DNA of 32,153 nt, taken from the NCBI RefSeq assembly GCF_003991355.1, contig NZ_RCSU01000016.1, positions 112,108 through 144,260 on the forward strand. The letters are read 5' to 3'. The notes below the pieces were generated by a model. The model did not search any database and was not told the origin of the DNA. It worked only from the letters and a program-made list of their open reading frames with translations. Source of the stretch: Pseudoflavitalea rhizosphaerae (GTDB lineage: Bacteria > Bacteroidota > Bacteroidia > Chitinophagales > Chitinophagaceae). Both the position numbers and the translations under genes were made by a program. Below, one piece after another: positions 1-8,353 of the stretch (position 1 is the stretch's first letter; the number at the start of each line of letters is the position of its first letter).

Positions 1-21
1 ACCGAAATTCTAAGAGGGTAG

Positions 22-33
22 CTTTTTAGTCAG
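22..33. repeat. Possible terminal-repeat fragment of the palindromic element
   Basis: The 12 bases ctttttagtcag match exactly the right terminal inverted repeat of the element at 13710-13876. They lie just after the stop codon of the leftward CHAT gene. This could be the right end of another copy whose body lies before the window, or a chance match of a short AT-rich word. No palindromic module is visible in the 21 bases before it, so the assignment is weak. Confidence 0.35.
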
Positions 34-39
34 TCCCAT

Positions 40-2784
40 TTATTTGTAAATCTTTTTGAAAAATATCCAGAAGAAAATGAGCAGTGTAAGCAGGCATATC
101 CCAGCCATCAACCAGGCGAAGGCCGGCATTTCAGATGGCAGCGCAACAGGCTGCAAATGCCCGCTGTACGTAAATCCTGCCCAGTAGTAAGGCAGTTGCA
201 ATACCTGCTTGCTGCGATGATTGTGCAGGTACTCTTCTTTTGCATTGTGCAATGCAGTGGCGGCATTTTCGCCGTTGGCCAGTTGTGTGTAAAACAACTG
301 CATGATCTCGGCAGAAGCATTATCGTTCATATTCCACATACCGGCCACCACACCACCTGCGCCGGCAGCAGCAAAAGCACGGCTCAGGCTGTTCATCCCC
401 TCTCCTTCCACCAGGTTGCCATCACCTGTTCTACAAGCACCTAACCATACCAGTGAGGGTGCAAAATGTTTATACCGCAGATCGAAGAGATAAAAAGGCT
501 GATCGTATAGTTGTAAATAAGGAAATGGATCACCGGGCGCAGCCACGGCATGTGCCCCGATATGCAATATGGAAGCGCTGTCCACCTCCTGCTGAAAAGC
601 AGTCCAGGTAGCACTTTCATTGGAGTAATATTTTCCCGGGATCTGGTCCTTTAACCATTGTAATTCTTTTTCAACAGACAGCGCCGGCAATGCCTGGTTA
701 TTGCTTTTTCCCACAAACCAGCCTGCGAAATTACCGGCAGGATATTTTGTTTGCTGCTGATCGTACCAGGTTTGCAGGCTCCAGGCCTGCGACAAAATGG
801 TTTGCTTGAAGAAAAATGGCCAGTTGCCGGCAGATTTCCCTGTGCAGGCCCCTGTTAGCATCGCATCAAATGGCAGGTAGCTGAAAATACCATCTGGCAG
901 TAGTATGCAACGATCGATATCATTCATCTTCCATTTTCCGAAAATGGTCTGGTATAACAGAAAGCTTTCTTTGCAATACTGATCAGGCTGGTTGATCATT
1001 TCGTTGGGGCCATTGCCAAACCATTTCGAAACAAAATGCAGAACAGGCGCCCGGAGACTGTCTGATCCTGCAACACGAAGTATATCTTTTACACCTTCCT
1101 TATCGAAACGGATCAGGTAACTGTTTTGCCTGCCATTGAAAAAACTAATCATCGTCAATCCATCAGGTAGGGACTTGCATAACTGATGCATTGCAGGAAC
1201 GGTGAGTATTTCAGCGGACTGCGAATTTTTTCTGCCAGTACGTTTTCCCAGCAGGGCCAGTTCGTATTCGGCAGTTTGTAACAGTGATTTGATATTGGCC
1301 TTATCATCTTTCCCCGCATCCATCAGTTCATGCTGATAGTAGATCACCGCTTCCTGCAATCTTTTCTGTTGCAGCATAAGGGAATCATTTGATTTGATAT
1401 TACTACGCATTTGCCATCGCATCATTCTTTCATCCTGTAATACCTGTGCTTTACTCAATTCTGTGATCAGTAACAACCGGTCTTTGTACAGGGAGGATGC
1501 GTTCGTTCCCAAATGTAGTTCCCAGGCAATAGCCATTGCCGCTTCGGAGCGTTCGCGCAGAATTTGCATGTCCCTGATGCGGGAACTGGTGTAGGAAAAG
1601 GCTTCGCGTAATTTCCGGGCTGCACGGAACACGGCGAAATAATGTTCCAGTGCAATGTCTTTGTATTTCATGGCAGCCATCACAGCGGCTTTACCGGCGA
1701 GAGCGTCAGTGAATGTATTTTCGGAGTAGAGTAATGAGTCCGGAGGAAGCTGATCGGGGCTGGCAGGATCCCAGGCAGGCAATAACAACTGAAGCGCCTG
1801 TTGATAGCTGTCCAGCGCGGGTTGCAGCTGATTATCCTGAAAGAAGATATCACCAGACAGCACAGCCAGTTTCGCTTTTTCTCGTTGTTTTGTATCAGGA
1901 AAATAACGGTTCTGTAAATCCGTCGCTTCCTTGCATCGAAGCAGGGCTTCGCCTGGATGATGCGTGGCTAGCAGCAATCTTGCATTGAGTTGCAGGGCAG
2001 CGGCATACCAGCCGGGCGCCTGAGAGTTATGCTTGTATAATTTGTTCCAGTTTTTCAGGTGGTGAATTGCCCGTTCACTGAAATGCAGTGCGCTGTCTGT
2101 TTTACTTTCCTGCAACATGATATCTGCATAGGTATTCAGGAGCAAACCATAAAGCGCCGTTTGATCATCGGCGTTATCCAGTCCAAGCCTGCAATACGCA
2201 GAGGCTTCCGTAAGTTCATTTTTCCATCTTGCGCAGGTGGCGAGATTGGCATATACACCGGCCATTTCAGCTTCGTTCCCTTCCTTCTTCACAATTTGTA
2301 AAGTTTTCAGGTGGATGAAAGTAGCGGCATCATAATCTGCCAGTCTTGTATAATTATTACCCAGTGGTTTGAGCACGTACTCAACATATTCATCTGTGTC
2401 TGCAATGGGATAGGCGTCATAGAACTGCATCGCCTTTTCATAAGCCTTGATGCTGGCCAGCATATTACCGGTTTGAAGAAGATTGTAGCCTTGCAGGATG
2501 AGCAAATTGAACCAGGCCTGCCTTTCCGGTAAATTTCGATAGCTGCGCCAGGCTTCTTTCTGCGTGTTCATCAGGAAGCTGATCCGCGCTGCGGGAGCGG
2601 CTTCTGCGTAATCGATACGCGCATACAACCAGGAAGTGAGATCATCTTTTTGCCTGCTGAGATCTAATTCTCTTTGCACATTCCCAGGTAGTGATGTACT
2701 GTCTGCCGTTGCAGCAGTCCTTCCCTGAACGGAAAGGCAAAAGAGCAATAATATGAAAGGCAATACGCTCTGGCAGCGGAGCAT
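40..2784 (-). CDS. Exported TPR-CHAT (caspase-like) protein with C-terminal membrane anchor
   Basis: The protein has 914 residues. Residues 1-25 form a Sec signal peptide. About seven degenerate TPR helical pairs occupy roughly residues 85-400, followed by a helical linker rich in Q, E and K. The C-terminal CHAT domain (about 620-875) carries the expected Cys-His dyad: His745 in HIGAHA and Cys784 in GACRTG, followed by the conserved GEGMNSLSRAF and GVVAGMW segments. Residues 889-909 form one transmembrane helix with a short basic tail (KKIYK). By signal and tail, TPR and CHAT should lie in the periplasm. CHAT proteins are caspase-clan (CD) peptidases. TPR-CHAT proteins best known from CRISPR systems are cytoplasmic, so this topology is notable. 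It is last in a probable operon, 36 bases after the PKD gene. Both catalytic residues are present, so activity is plausible; substrate unknown. Confidence 0.9.
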   Translation of the reverse strand: MLRCQSVLPFILLLFCLSVQGRTAATADSTSLPGNVQRELDLSRQKDDLTSWLYARIDYAEAAPAARISFLMNTQKEAWRSYRNLPERQAWFNLLILQGYNLLQTGNMLASIKAYEKAMQFYDAYPIADTDEYVEYVLKPLGNNYTRLADYDAATFIHLKTLQIVKKEGNEAEMAGVYANLATCARWKNELTEASAYCRLGLDNADDQTALYGLLLNTYADIMLQESKTDSALHFSERAIHHLKNWNKLYKHNSQAPGWYAAALQLNARLLLATHHPGEALLRCKEATDLQNRYFPDTKQREKAKLAVLSGDIFFQDNQLQPALDSYQQALQLLLPAWDPASPDQLPPDSLLYSENTFTDALAGKAAVMAAMKYKDIALEHYFAVFRAARKLREAFSYTSSRIRDMQILRERSEAAMAIAWELHLGTNASSLYKDRLLLITELSKAQVLQDERMMRWQMRSNIKSNDSLMLQQKRLQEAVIYYQHELMDAGKDDKANIKSLLQTAEYELALLGKRTGRKNSQSAEILTVPAMHQLCKSLPDGLTMISFFNGRQNSYLIRFDKEGVKDILRVAGSDSLRAPVLHFVSKWFGNGPNEMINQPDQYCKESFLLYQTIFGKWKMNDIDRCILLPDGIFSYLPFDAMLTGACTGKSAGNWPFFFKQTILSQAWSLQTWYDQQQTKYPAGNFAGWFVGKSNNQALPALSVEKELQWLKDQIPGKYYSNESATWTAFQQEVDSASILHIGAHAVAAPGDPFPYLQLYDQPFYLFDLRYKHFAPSLVWLGACRTGDGNLVEGEGMNSLSRAFAAAGAGGVVAGMWNMNDNASAEIMQLFYTQLANGENAATALHNAKEEYLHNHRSKQVLQLPYYWAGFTYSGHLQPVALPSEMPAFAWLMAGICLLTLLIFFWIFFKKIYK

Positions 2785-2820
2785 CAGCGGTGTTTGTCTA
2801 AAGATAGGGAGAAAAGCCCA

Positions 2821-4818
2821 TCAGAGCCGCCAGGTGGCAAAAAAGTAAAGCCGTTGCTGACTGGGGTTTATATAATGCAGGAAACGTATGCCCAGCGCCG
2901 GACCTACGCGAACCATCCCTAATTGCAGGTCTGCAAACAGGGCTCCCCGCCATTGCGAAAAAGATTCTGTTTTACTGTTTTTTTCTCCGGAAATCAGGAA
3001 GCTGCTTTGTCCGTTCGGCGGAAACAATGATGCTTCTTCATAATCGGAGGTTTTGCGACTCAGTTCTCCCGCCACCAGTAATCCGGCGCCGGTGCCGATC
3101 CAGGATTTCCAGTTATATCTGACTTGTACGGGCACAGCTTCGATGCCAAACACCTGTACTTTTTTGTAAAGGTCCTTGTAATCCACCTTATACCCTACTC
3201 CGTTGTACATCGTGTCCCTGCCGGCGCTTCTTGAAATGAAAGTCTGTTGCTTTCGCGAAGGTTGCAGGTACAGTTCCCATTGCAGGTAAGGCTTCCAGGG
3301 TGAATATTCGGAGAGTGTGAAACCTATTGTGTAGTTCTCTTTGGGGATATCTGAAATATTATCTCCCAATGCCATATTGTATCCGACCATGATCCCCGGC
3401 GACAACCCTTTACGGAACCTGCCGACAGAGCGATTGGTAATGATGGGCTCGTTCTTATCAAACACGATGGAAGCACGGCTTACAAAGGGTAGCTTCTTCA
3501 TGCCTTTATTGAAATTGAGTACATATTTCACATAGCCCATGGTGGAATCAGGGTCGTTTACACCTTCCTGTTGGGTGCCGGGCAGGTAAATATTTTTGAA
3601 GATGAACCGGATGCTATCCTTCGTTACCACTGTGTCGATACAACTCTGGTTGGGATAGGCAGTGGCGCACCAGACACAGGCGGGCTTCATATCCACCACC
3701 TGGAGCGTGGCGGCATTGAGCATGCCGGGCAATGTAACGGTAACGGCTATTCGCTTTGCAGGACCTTTACCTGTGTTCTGGAAACGGACATTATAAGTGT
3801 TATCGCGGTTGCGGGTGGTGAAGCGGTAATTCAGTCTTCTTTTCTTCAATTGCAGTTTATTGGGATCATGCGAGGCTACAATCTGCAATTCCAGGTTGAA
3901 ACGTTCAGGTTCCATTGAAGGATCGTCGGGAATGAAGAGCCCTGCGATGGTGACCACTGCATTGGTGTCTTTGATCATCTCCGGGAGTGTGTTGATGGTC
4001 ACGAACATGAATTTCTCTTCTCCCGGTTTTACATCCTGGATGCGCCAGATCTTGTTTTGGCGGAATTCTGCGGACTCCTGTTTCAGCCAGGCGATCAGTT
4101 CTTTTTTTCCTGCCAACGGGTCATGTGCTTCTCCGCTGACGCTGAAAAGTCCTGTCCCGTCTGCTTCTCCGGCCATAAAAGTGGAAGGGTCTGCAGACGC
4201 CATAGCGATAAGGGAATCGAAGCCAATGGTGGATTCATTGTGATAAGAACGTGTATCGGCAATATCGAATCCGTTTTGTGAAAATTGTTTTTCGTTATAG
4301 AGCAACATCACTGAGCCGCTGACGGAACTTACCGGCGCGCCGGGTTTGTTGCGGTAACCGAGGAGAAGCACCATATCCTCCCCGGGTTTCGGTTGTTGAT
4401 TGGCGCGGATCTCGAGGGAACCATTGCCGGAGAAGAAGGATGGCAGGTTGTTCATCGCCAGCATCGATTTCTTCTTTTCCACTTTTACACGACGAAGTCT
4501 TGTGGGCGGTTTCTTACCATCGTCATAATTGTTGGTGGCAAAGAGCCGGATGGCATAATCACCAGTGTCTTTATAATGATGTACTGGATTCTTTTCAAAT
4601 GAATAGGTACCATCTCCAAATTCCCAGAAATAAGTGTAAAAGGCTTCGGGTGCGCCCGCGATCTGGCGGAGCGGACGAAGTACAGCATTCAGTTTTACCT
4701 GGTTGCTGTCTATAACCGGTTCAATTTCCGGGGGGATTGTATCGCTCACCTGCGCAGTCAGTCCTTTCACTATACAGAGCAATACGATCAATACTTTTAA
4801 GGGTTTGAATAAGATCAT
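2821..4818 (-). CDS. Exported PKD-domain surface protein
   Basis: The protein has 665 residues and a Sec signal peptide (residues 1-22, ending LTAQ). A PKD domain spans about residues 40-115, with the hallmark WEFGDG followed by HHYKDTGDYAIRL. A second beta-sandwich region near residues 325-470 contains YNVRFQNTGKGPAKRIAVTV, typical of DUF11/DUF7619-like repeats in Bacteroidota surface proteins. The last 170 residues alternate aromatic beta strands and end in an aromatic strand (FFATWRL), which could be an outer-membrane barrel-like or beta-rich tail. No type IX sorting domain is evident. It sits between the lipoprotein gene (121 bases upstream) and the CHAT gene (36 bases downstream), suggesting co-transcription. 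Likely role is adhesion or protein/glycan contact at the cell surface; ligand unknown. Confidence 0.82.
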   Translation of the reverse strand: MILFKPLKVLIVLLCIVKGLTAQVSDTIPPEIEPVIDSNQVKLNAVLRPLRQIAGAPEAFYTYFWEFGDGTYSFEKNPVHHYKDTGDYAIRLFATNNYDDGKKPPTRLRRVKVEKKKSMLAMNNLPSFFSGNGSLEIRANQQPKPGEDMVLLLGYRNKPGAPVSSVSGSVMLLYNEKQFSQNGFDIADTRSYHNESTIGFDSLIAMASADPSTFMAGEADGTGLFSVSGEAHDPLAGKKELIAWLKQESAEFRQNKIWRIQDVKPGEEKFMFVTINTLPEMIKDTNAVVTIAGLFIPDDPSMEPERFNLELQIVASHDPNKLQLKKRRLNYRFTTRNRDNTYNVRFQNTGKGPAKRIAVTVTLPGMLNAATLQVVDMKPACVWCATAYPNQSCIDTVVTKDSIRFIFKNIYLPGTQQEGVNDPDSTMGYVKYVLNFNKGMKKLPFVSRASIVFDKNEPIITNRSVGRFRKGLSPGIMVGYNMALGDNISDIPKENYTIGFTLSEYSPWKPYLQWELYLQPSRKQQTFISRSAGRDTMYNGVGYKVDYKDLYKKVQVFGIEAVPVQVRYNWKSWIGTGAGLLVAGELSRKTSDYEEASLFPPNGQSSFLISGEKNSKTESFSQWRGALFADLQLGMVRVGPALGIRFLHYINPSQQRLYFFATWRL

Positions 4819-4871
4819 ATAGTGAATGATTGTAAATGTAATGAAAGAATTGGTATTGCTGTTACAAAGTA

Positions 4872-4899
4872 TCCCGGGCCTGCAGAAGCGGGCCCGGGA
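4872..4899. other. GC-rich hairpin between lipoprotein and PKD genes
   Basis: A 9-bp perfect stem (tcccgggcc paired with ggcccggga) encloses a 10-base loop. It lies in the 121-base gap between two leftward genes. No clear U-run follows on the minus strand, so a full rho-independent terminator is not supported. It could attenuate read-through or protect the upstream mRNA end. Confidence 0.5.
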
Positions 4900-4939
4900 A
4901 ATTTGCGATTGGTGTAGGTGATTTCAGAGTAAGTTTTGC

Positions 4940-5887
4940 CTAGTCGACAGTGGCCAGGAAGGCGTCCACTTCAGATTGTGTTGCACGATGAATGCTTGCA
5001 TTGATGTGCTGGTTGGCGCTGATGGTGATCAGTTGTGTTCCGAACTGGAGGTAACCGTCGCTGTCTTTTCCGATGATCACCAGGTCTGCTTCCAGGCCCA
5101 CCGGCAGACTGTTATGATAGCTTTCAAATTTGTTGAGGTAAGTGCTGAAGGGCAAGGTGATCACCGTTTGAATATCCCTGAACACGAGCATCACCTGGAG
5201 GTCGTTCACCTGGTTGTTATCCGCAAACACTGGAGAAACGGTGATGGTTGTTTTTGGGTTCGGATCGCTGTAGAAACGGTCGCAGTTCACCCAGGTAAAA
5301 CCGGGCAGGTTGAAAGAGTAACTGTTGGGACCGTTGCCGAAAGGTGCATAGGGTGCGGGTAACCAGGTGTTGGGGTTCTGGATCGGTTGCTGGTCGCCGC
5401 CGTTTTGATCGCGCTTTCTTTCACCAAGAACAAACAGTCCCATATCCTGATCATTCATCACTTTTGGTACTTCCACTTTGATAAGACTGTCAGGCATGAT
5501 CCCCAGATCTTTTCCGTCTTTTTGCGCTTTCACCAGCAACTCGCCTCCAGACTCCAGTATTTGGCCGTTGGATTCCGTCATAACACCCGAAAACATGACG
5601 TCCTTCTTGCTCAATACTTCTTTCAATGTAATGGTTACTGTTCCTGTAACCGGTTGTCCATCGCCGCCCTGTAAGGCTTTGGGAGGAAATACTATTTTAG
5701 TTCCCTTTTCACCTATAATGGTAAAGCCCGCTGTGGCATCACCAGTGAAGGTTTGTTCAGGGATGGCATTTTTTGCGAGGATCTCTTCTGCTCTAACGAA
5801 AGCAGGTTTATCATTGTTCTTCTTGCAGGCTGAAAGGGCAATAAGCGCTGCAACTACGATTGCTGCTGGTTTCAAGGAAGTTTTCAT
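4940..5887 (-). CDS. Hypothetical lipoprotein, beta-rich
   Basis: The protein has 315 residues with a lipoprotein signal; the lipobox LSAC puts the lipidated cysteine at residue 21, followed by KKNNDK. The mature part is beta-rich. The segment GTKIVFPPKAL followed by VTGTVTITLKEV (about residues 60-95) resembles the start of ZU5-like or carboxypeptidase-regulatory-like beta sandwiches, but I cannot assign a family firmly. The middle is rich in N, P and G, as in surface-exposed Bacteroidota lipoproteins. It is first in the leftward set lipoprotein - PKD protein - CHAT protein, and its start faces the sigma-factor gene across 117 bases. Likely at the outer membrane or periplasm; function unknown. 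Confidence 0.8.
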   Translation of the reverse strand: MKTSLKPAAIVVAALIALSACKKNNDKPAFVRAEEILAKNAIPEQTFTGDATAGFTIIGEKGTKIVFPPKALQGGDGQPVTGTVTITLKEVLSKKDVMFSGVMTESNGQILESGGELLVKAQKDGKDLGIMPDSLIKVEVPKVMNDQDMGLFVLGERKRDQNGGDQQPIQNPNTWLPAPYAPFGNGPNSYSFNLPGFTWVNCDRFYSDPNPKTTITVSPVFADNNQVNDLQVMLVFRDIQTVITLPFSTYLNKFESYHNSLPVGLEADLVIIGKDSDGYLQFGTQLITISANQHINASIHRATQSEVDAFLATVD

Positions 5888-6004
5888 ACAATTGATGTTT
5901 GATTCACAGGTATATCACCAGGCTGATCTTTTTGTTACCCCCTTTCCCGCAGATTTTTTTATTTTTATTCCCGCATACCATTAATTCATTCGTTTTCATA
6001 GCAA
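5888..6004. promoter_or_regulatory. Divergent intergenic region, probable shared promoter region
   Basis: These 117 bases separate the leftward lipoprotein operon from the rightward sigma-factor pair, so both promoters should lie here. The stretch is pyrimidine- and T-rich on the plus strand. I see no exact Bacteroidota -7 box (TAnnTTTG) in either direction. That would fit control by an alternative sigma factor, possibly the one encoded next door, but this is inference. Confidence 0.4.
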
Positions 6005-6565
6005 ATGACCCATCCAGACCAGCGCTATGTGGAAGCGTTACTCCATAATGATACACTTATTGTAAAGGAGATCTATCAGAAATTCTCCGGCAATATCCGC
6101 CGCTATATTATTGCCAACAGCGGCTCGGAAGACGATGCTGCCGATATCATGCAGGAAGCCATGATCGATATCTACAAACAGGCCAGTACACAGGAGCTTA
6201 CACTCACCTGCCCCTTCGAGCCCTATCTCTTATTGATCTGTAAACGGAAATGGCTCAATCAGCTGAAAAAATCCGGCCGTAACCCGGTAACAAAAGAGCT
6301 GGACGATGTATCTATGGGTGAAGATGTTTTTGCATTGGCGGAGCAAATGAAAATGCAGGACAGCCGGATGCAGGTATTCCTGGACTGTTTCAAAACCCTG
6401 GGTGACAGCTGCCGGGAGATCCTGCGCAGGTGCCTTGGTGGTGGCGACCAGGAGACGATAGCAGCAGAACTGAAAATAAGTTATGGCTACCTACGTAAGA
6501 AAAAGACAGAATGCATGAGCACCCTCACCAAAAACATCCAATCACAATTATCCAAATGGCATTGA
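6005..6565 (+). CDS. ECF-type RNA polymerase sigma factor (sigma-70 family)
   Basis: The protein has 186 residues, normal for a two-domain ECF sigma. Region 2 is seen at about residues 10-75, with the acidic EDDAADIMQEAMIDIY segment typical of the core-binding helix. After a linker, region 4 (about 120-180) has the helix-turn-helix ETIAAELKISYGYLRKKK. It would direct RNA polymerase to a specific promoter set, probably including the divergent lipoprotein-PKD-CHAT genes. The next gene starts one base after the stop, so the two are translated together and the neighbour is the natural regulator. The HTH is somewhat unusual (SYGYLRKKKTEC rather than the common SxxTVxxRLxRA), as seen in several Bacteroidota ECF-like groups. 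Confidence 0.9.
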   Translation: MTHPDQRYVEALLHNDTLIVKEIYQKFSGNIRRYIIANSGSEDDAADIMQEAMIDIYKQASTQELTLTCPFEPYLLLICKRKWLNQLKKSGRNPVTKELDDVSMGEDVFALAEQMKMQDSRMQVFLDCFKTLGDSCREILRRCLGGGDQETIAAELKISYGYLRKKKTECMSTLTKNIQSQLSKWH

Positions 6566-6566
6566 C

Positions 6567-7325
6567 ATGAAGAGTAAGTACACAATTGAAGATATAGCCC
6601 GTTATGCCGAAGGGCTGATGGAGGCAGCAGACCTGCCGGACTTTGAAGCAGCGCTGGCAGGCGATGCTGAACTGCAGCAGCAATACCAGTTATACCTGGA
6701 AGCTGAAAGCAAACTGCAAAAACATTTCGCGTCACAGGAAGGTGAAGAAAAGCTGAAGCTAACGCTACAAAATATGCGAAATGAATTCTTCTCAGGAGAA
6801 ACGCCGGTGAAAACCATCTCTCCTGTGCGGAGCAAAGTAGTGAAAATGATGTGGCGGAAAGTAGCGGTAGTGGCAGCGGCAGCTGTGCTGGTAGCAGTAT
6901 TCCTCTGGCAGCCCTGGAACAGGGACCTGTACACGAAATATGCAGATACCGAAATGGTCAGCTCTGTTGAAAGAGGAACGCATACAGACAGCCTCCTGGC
7001 AAAAGCAACTGCGGCTTTCAATGCCAAAGAATTCTCTTCCGCAGCAGTCTATTTGTTTGAAATTGTTCAGACGGACCCCACCAACAGTTTTGCACAATTC
7101 TATTATGGTGTAAGCTTATTGCAATCCGGTAAAACAGAGATCGCACGCGAAACGCTCACGAAACTCGCAGCAGGAAGTTCTGCATTCAAATACGAAGCCA
7201 TGTTCTACATGGGCCTCAGTTTCCTGAAAGAAAAGGACGAAATGAATTGTAAAAAATGGTTGCAGCAGATCCCCGCCGATTCGGGCAATTATGGAAAGGC
7301 AAAGGAACTGTTGCAGGCCCTGTGA
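6567..7325 (+). CDS. Single-pass membrane TPR protein, putative anti-sigma factor
   Basis: The protein has 252 residues. The N-terminal cytoplasmic part (about 1-90) begins YTIEDIARYAEGLMEAADLP and continues with acidic helices, the layout of Bacteroidota anti-sigma-like proteins. It lacks the HxxxCxxC zinc motif of classical ZAS anti-sigma factors. One transmembrane helix lies at about residues 98-115. The C-terminal part (about 140-250) has two to three TPR-like helical pairs and would be periplasmic. The ATG is one base after the sigma stop codon, implying coupled translation. Binding of the adjacent sigma factor is inferred from position and topology, not from a diagnostic motif. A strong terminator follows at 7348-7383. 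Confidence 0.8.
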   Translation: MKSKYTIEDIARYAEGLMEAADLPDFEAALAGDAELQQQYQLYLEAESKLQKHFASQEGEEKLKLTLQNMRNEFFSGETPVKTISPVRSKVVKMMWRKVAVVAAAAVLVAVFLWQPWNRDLYTKYADTEMVSSVERGTHTDSLLAKATAAFNAKEFSSAAVYLFEIVQTDPTNSFAQFYYGVSLLQSGKTEIARETLTKLAAGSSAFKYEAMFYMGLSFLKEKDEMNCKKWLQQIPADSGNYGKAKELLQAL

Positions 7326-7347
7326 GAAAGATAATGATGAAAAGCTG

Positions 7348-7383
7348 GGTGGCGGCAGCAATGCCGCCGCTTCGTTTTTTTTG
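7348..7383 (+). terminator. Rho-independent terminator after the sigma/TPR pair
   Basis: A perfect 7-bp stem, ggcggca with tgccgcc, encloses a GCAA tetraloop at 7351-7368 and can extend by a few wobble pairs. It is followed by ttcg and an eight-base T-run. It lies 25 bases after the stop codon of the TPR gene. Confidence 0.88.
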
Positions 7384-7417
7384 ACTTGCAACTAACTGAA
7401 CCACAAATGGTTCCAGG

Positions 7418-7438
7418 GGCCGCAATTTGCGGCCTTTT
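7418..7438 (+). terminator. Second rho-independent terminator in tandem
   Basis: A perfect 7-bp stem, ggccgca with tgcggcc, has a 3-base loop and is followed by four Ts. It stands about 35 bases after the first terminator and insulates the sigma/TPR operon from the CBS gene. Confidence 0.7.
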
Positions 7439-7506
7439 CATTTGTCCATTAGTCGCCTTTTTTGTAAATTACGAGTAACCATTCTTCACCAAAACATCAA
7501 TGCTGT

Positions 7507-7944
7507 ATGAACAAAAAAGTAGCCGACATCTTACTCAGGAAGGGCAGTAATATCACAACCGTTAACCCCGGCACCTCTGTATTGGAAGCATTGCAGATCA
7601 TGGCAGATCAGAATATCGGTTCTGTGCTGGTCATGGATAATGGACAATATCTTGGCATCATGACGGAGCGTGACTATTCCCGGAAGATCATTCTAAAAGG
7701 AAAATCCTCCACCGATACCACTGTGAAAGATATTATGTCATCCGATTTTCCCAGGGTGACCGCTACTGATTCCATCGATTATTGCATGCAGCTGATGTCA
7801 GACAAAAATATCCGGTACCTGCCTGTATTCGAACTGGAACAGGTGATCGGTATTATTTCCATCAATGATGTGGTGAAAGAAACCATCCTCTCGCATGAGG
7901 AAACCATCACACAACTGAAAGATTACCTGCACAGCAGCCGGTAA
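7507..7944 (+). CDS. CBS-pair domain protein
   Basis: The protein has 145 residues and consists almost entirely of two CBS motifs, about residues 8-62 and 73-130. Motif matches include NIGSVLVMDNGQYLGIMTERDYSRKI in the first and NIRYLPVFELEQVIGIISINDVV in the second. Such stand-alone Bateman modules are cytoplasmic and bind adenosine nucleotides such as AMP, ATP or SAM to sense energy status. The partner is unknown. It is a single-gene transcription unit, with tandem terminators before it and a strong terminator 31 bases after it. Confidence 0.93.
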   Translation: MNKKVADILLRKGSNITTVNPGTSVLEALQIMADQNIGSVLVMDNGQYLGIMTERDYSRKIILKGKSSTDTTVKDIMSSDFPRVTATDSIDYCMQLMSDKNIRYLPVFELEQVIGIISINDVVKETILSHEETITQLKDYLHSSR

Positions 7945-7975
7945 AGATATTATCCACTGCCGCACCCGGGCAGGG

Positions 7976-8003
7976 AGCCCTCTTGCTACAAGAGGGCTTT
8001 TTT
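7976..8003 (+). terminator. Rho-independent terminator after the CBS gene
   Basis: A perfect 10-bp stem, agccctcttg with caagagggct, has a 3-base loop (cta) and is followed by six Ts. It lies 31 bases after the CBS stop codon. Confidence 0.92.
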
Positions 8004-8041
8004 ATCTCCTTAAACCTTATTCCTAACATAAACAGTTCTTA

Positions 8042-8281
8042 ATGGAACAGTATCTGAACAAAAGTGGCAATTCTCCGATCACGGGGTTCCTGATCGAAGA
8101 AGAAAAAGTGACGGTTTGGTACAACGACAACACATCTTACGCCTACTCTTACGCACGGGCCGGACAGCCTGTTGTAGACAAGATCAAAGAACTTGCAGTA
8201 CAGGGAGAAGGATTAGCTACCTTCATCTCGCAACAGGCGAAATTCCTGTACGATCATAAGATAGAAAAACCCGGAATTTAG
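8042..8281 (+). CDS. Small KTSC-like hypothetical protein
   Basis: The protein has 79 residues and no signal or membrane segment. The layout, a short beta region (FLIEEEKVTVWYNDNTSYAYSY) followed by a helix with VVDKIKELAVQGEGLATFI, resembles KTSC-type small domains, in which a Tyr/Ser-rich strand precedes a helix ending in a G-x-G-L turn. The KTSC signature itself is not exact, so the family is tentative. It starts 38 bases after the CBS terminator, hence probably has its own promoter. Function unknown. Confidence 0.7.
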   Translation: MEQYLNKSGNSPITGFLIEEEKVTVWYNDNTSYAYSYARAGQPVVDKIKELAVQGEGLATFISQQAKFLYDHKIEKPGI

Positions 8282-8353
8282 CCTTCTCTTCAGGTCCCCA
8301 TCATAAAACTCCTTTCTCCTTTACCGGATAGATCACTTTAAAACTATCCGATT

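Noticed and set aside
8325-8350. Inverted repeat cggatag...ctatccg before the dehydrogenase remnant
   Set aside because: The 7-bp stem has a 12-base AT-rich loop and no T-run; it could be chance or an operator of the lost gene, with nothing to decide.
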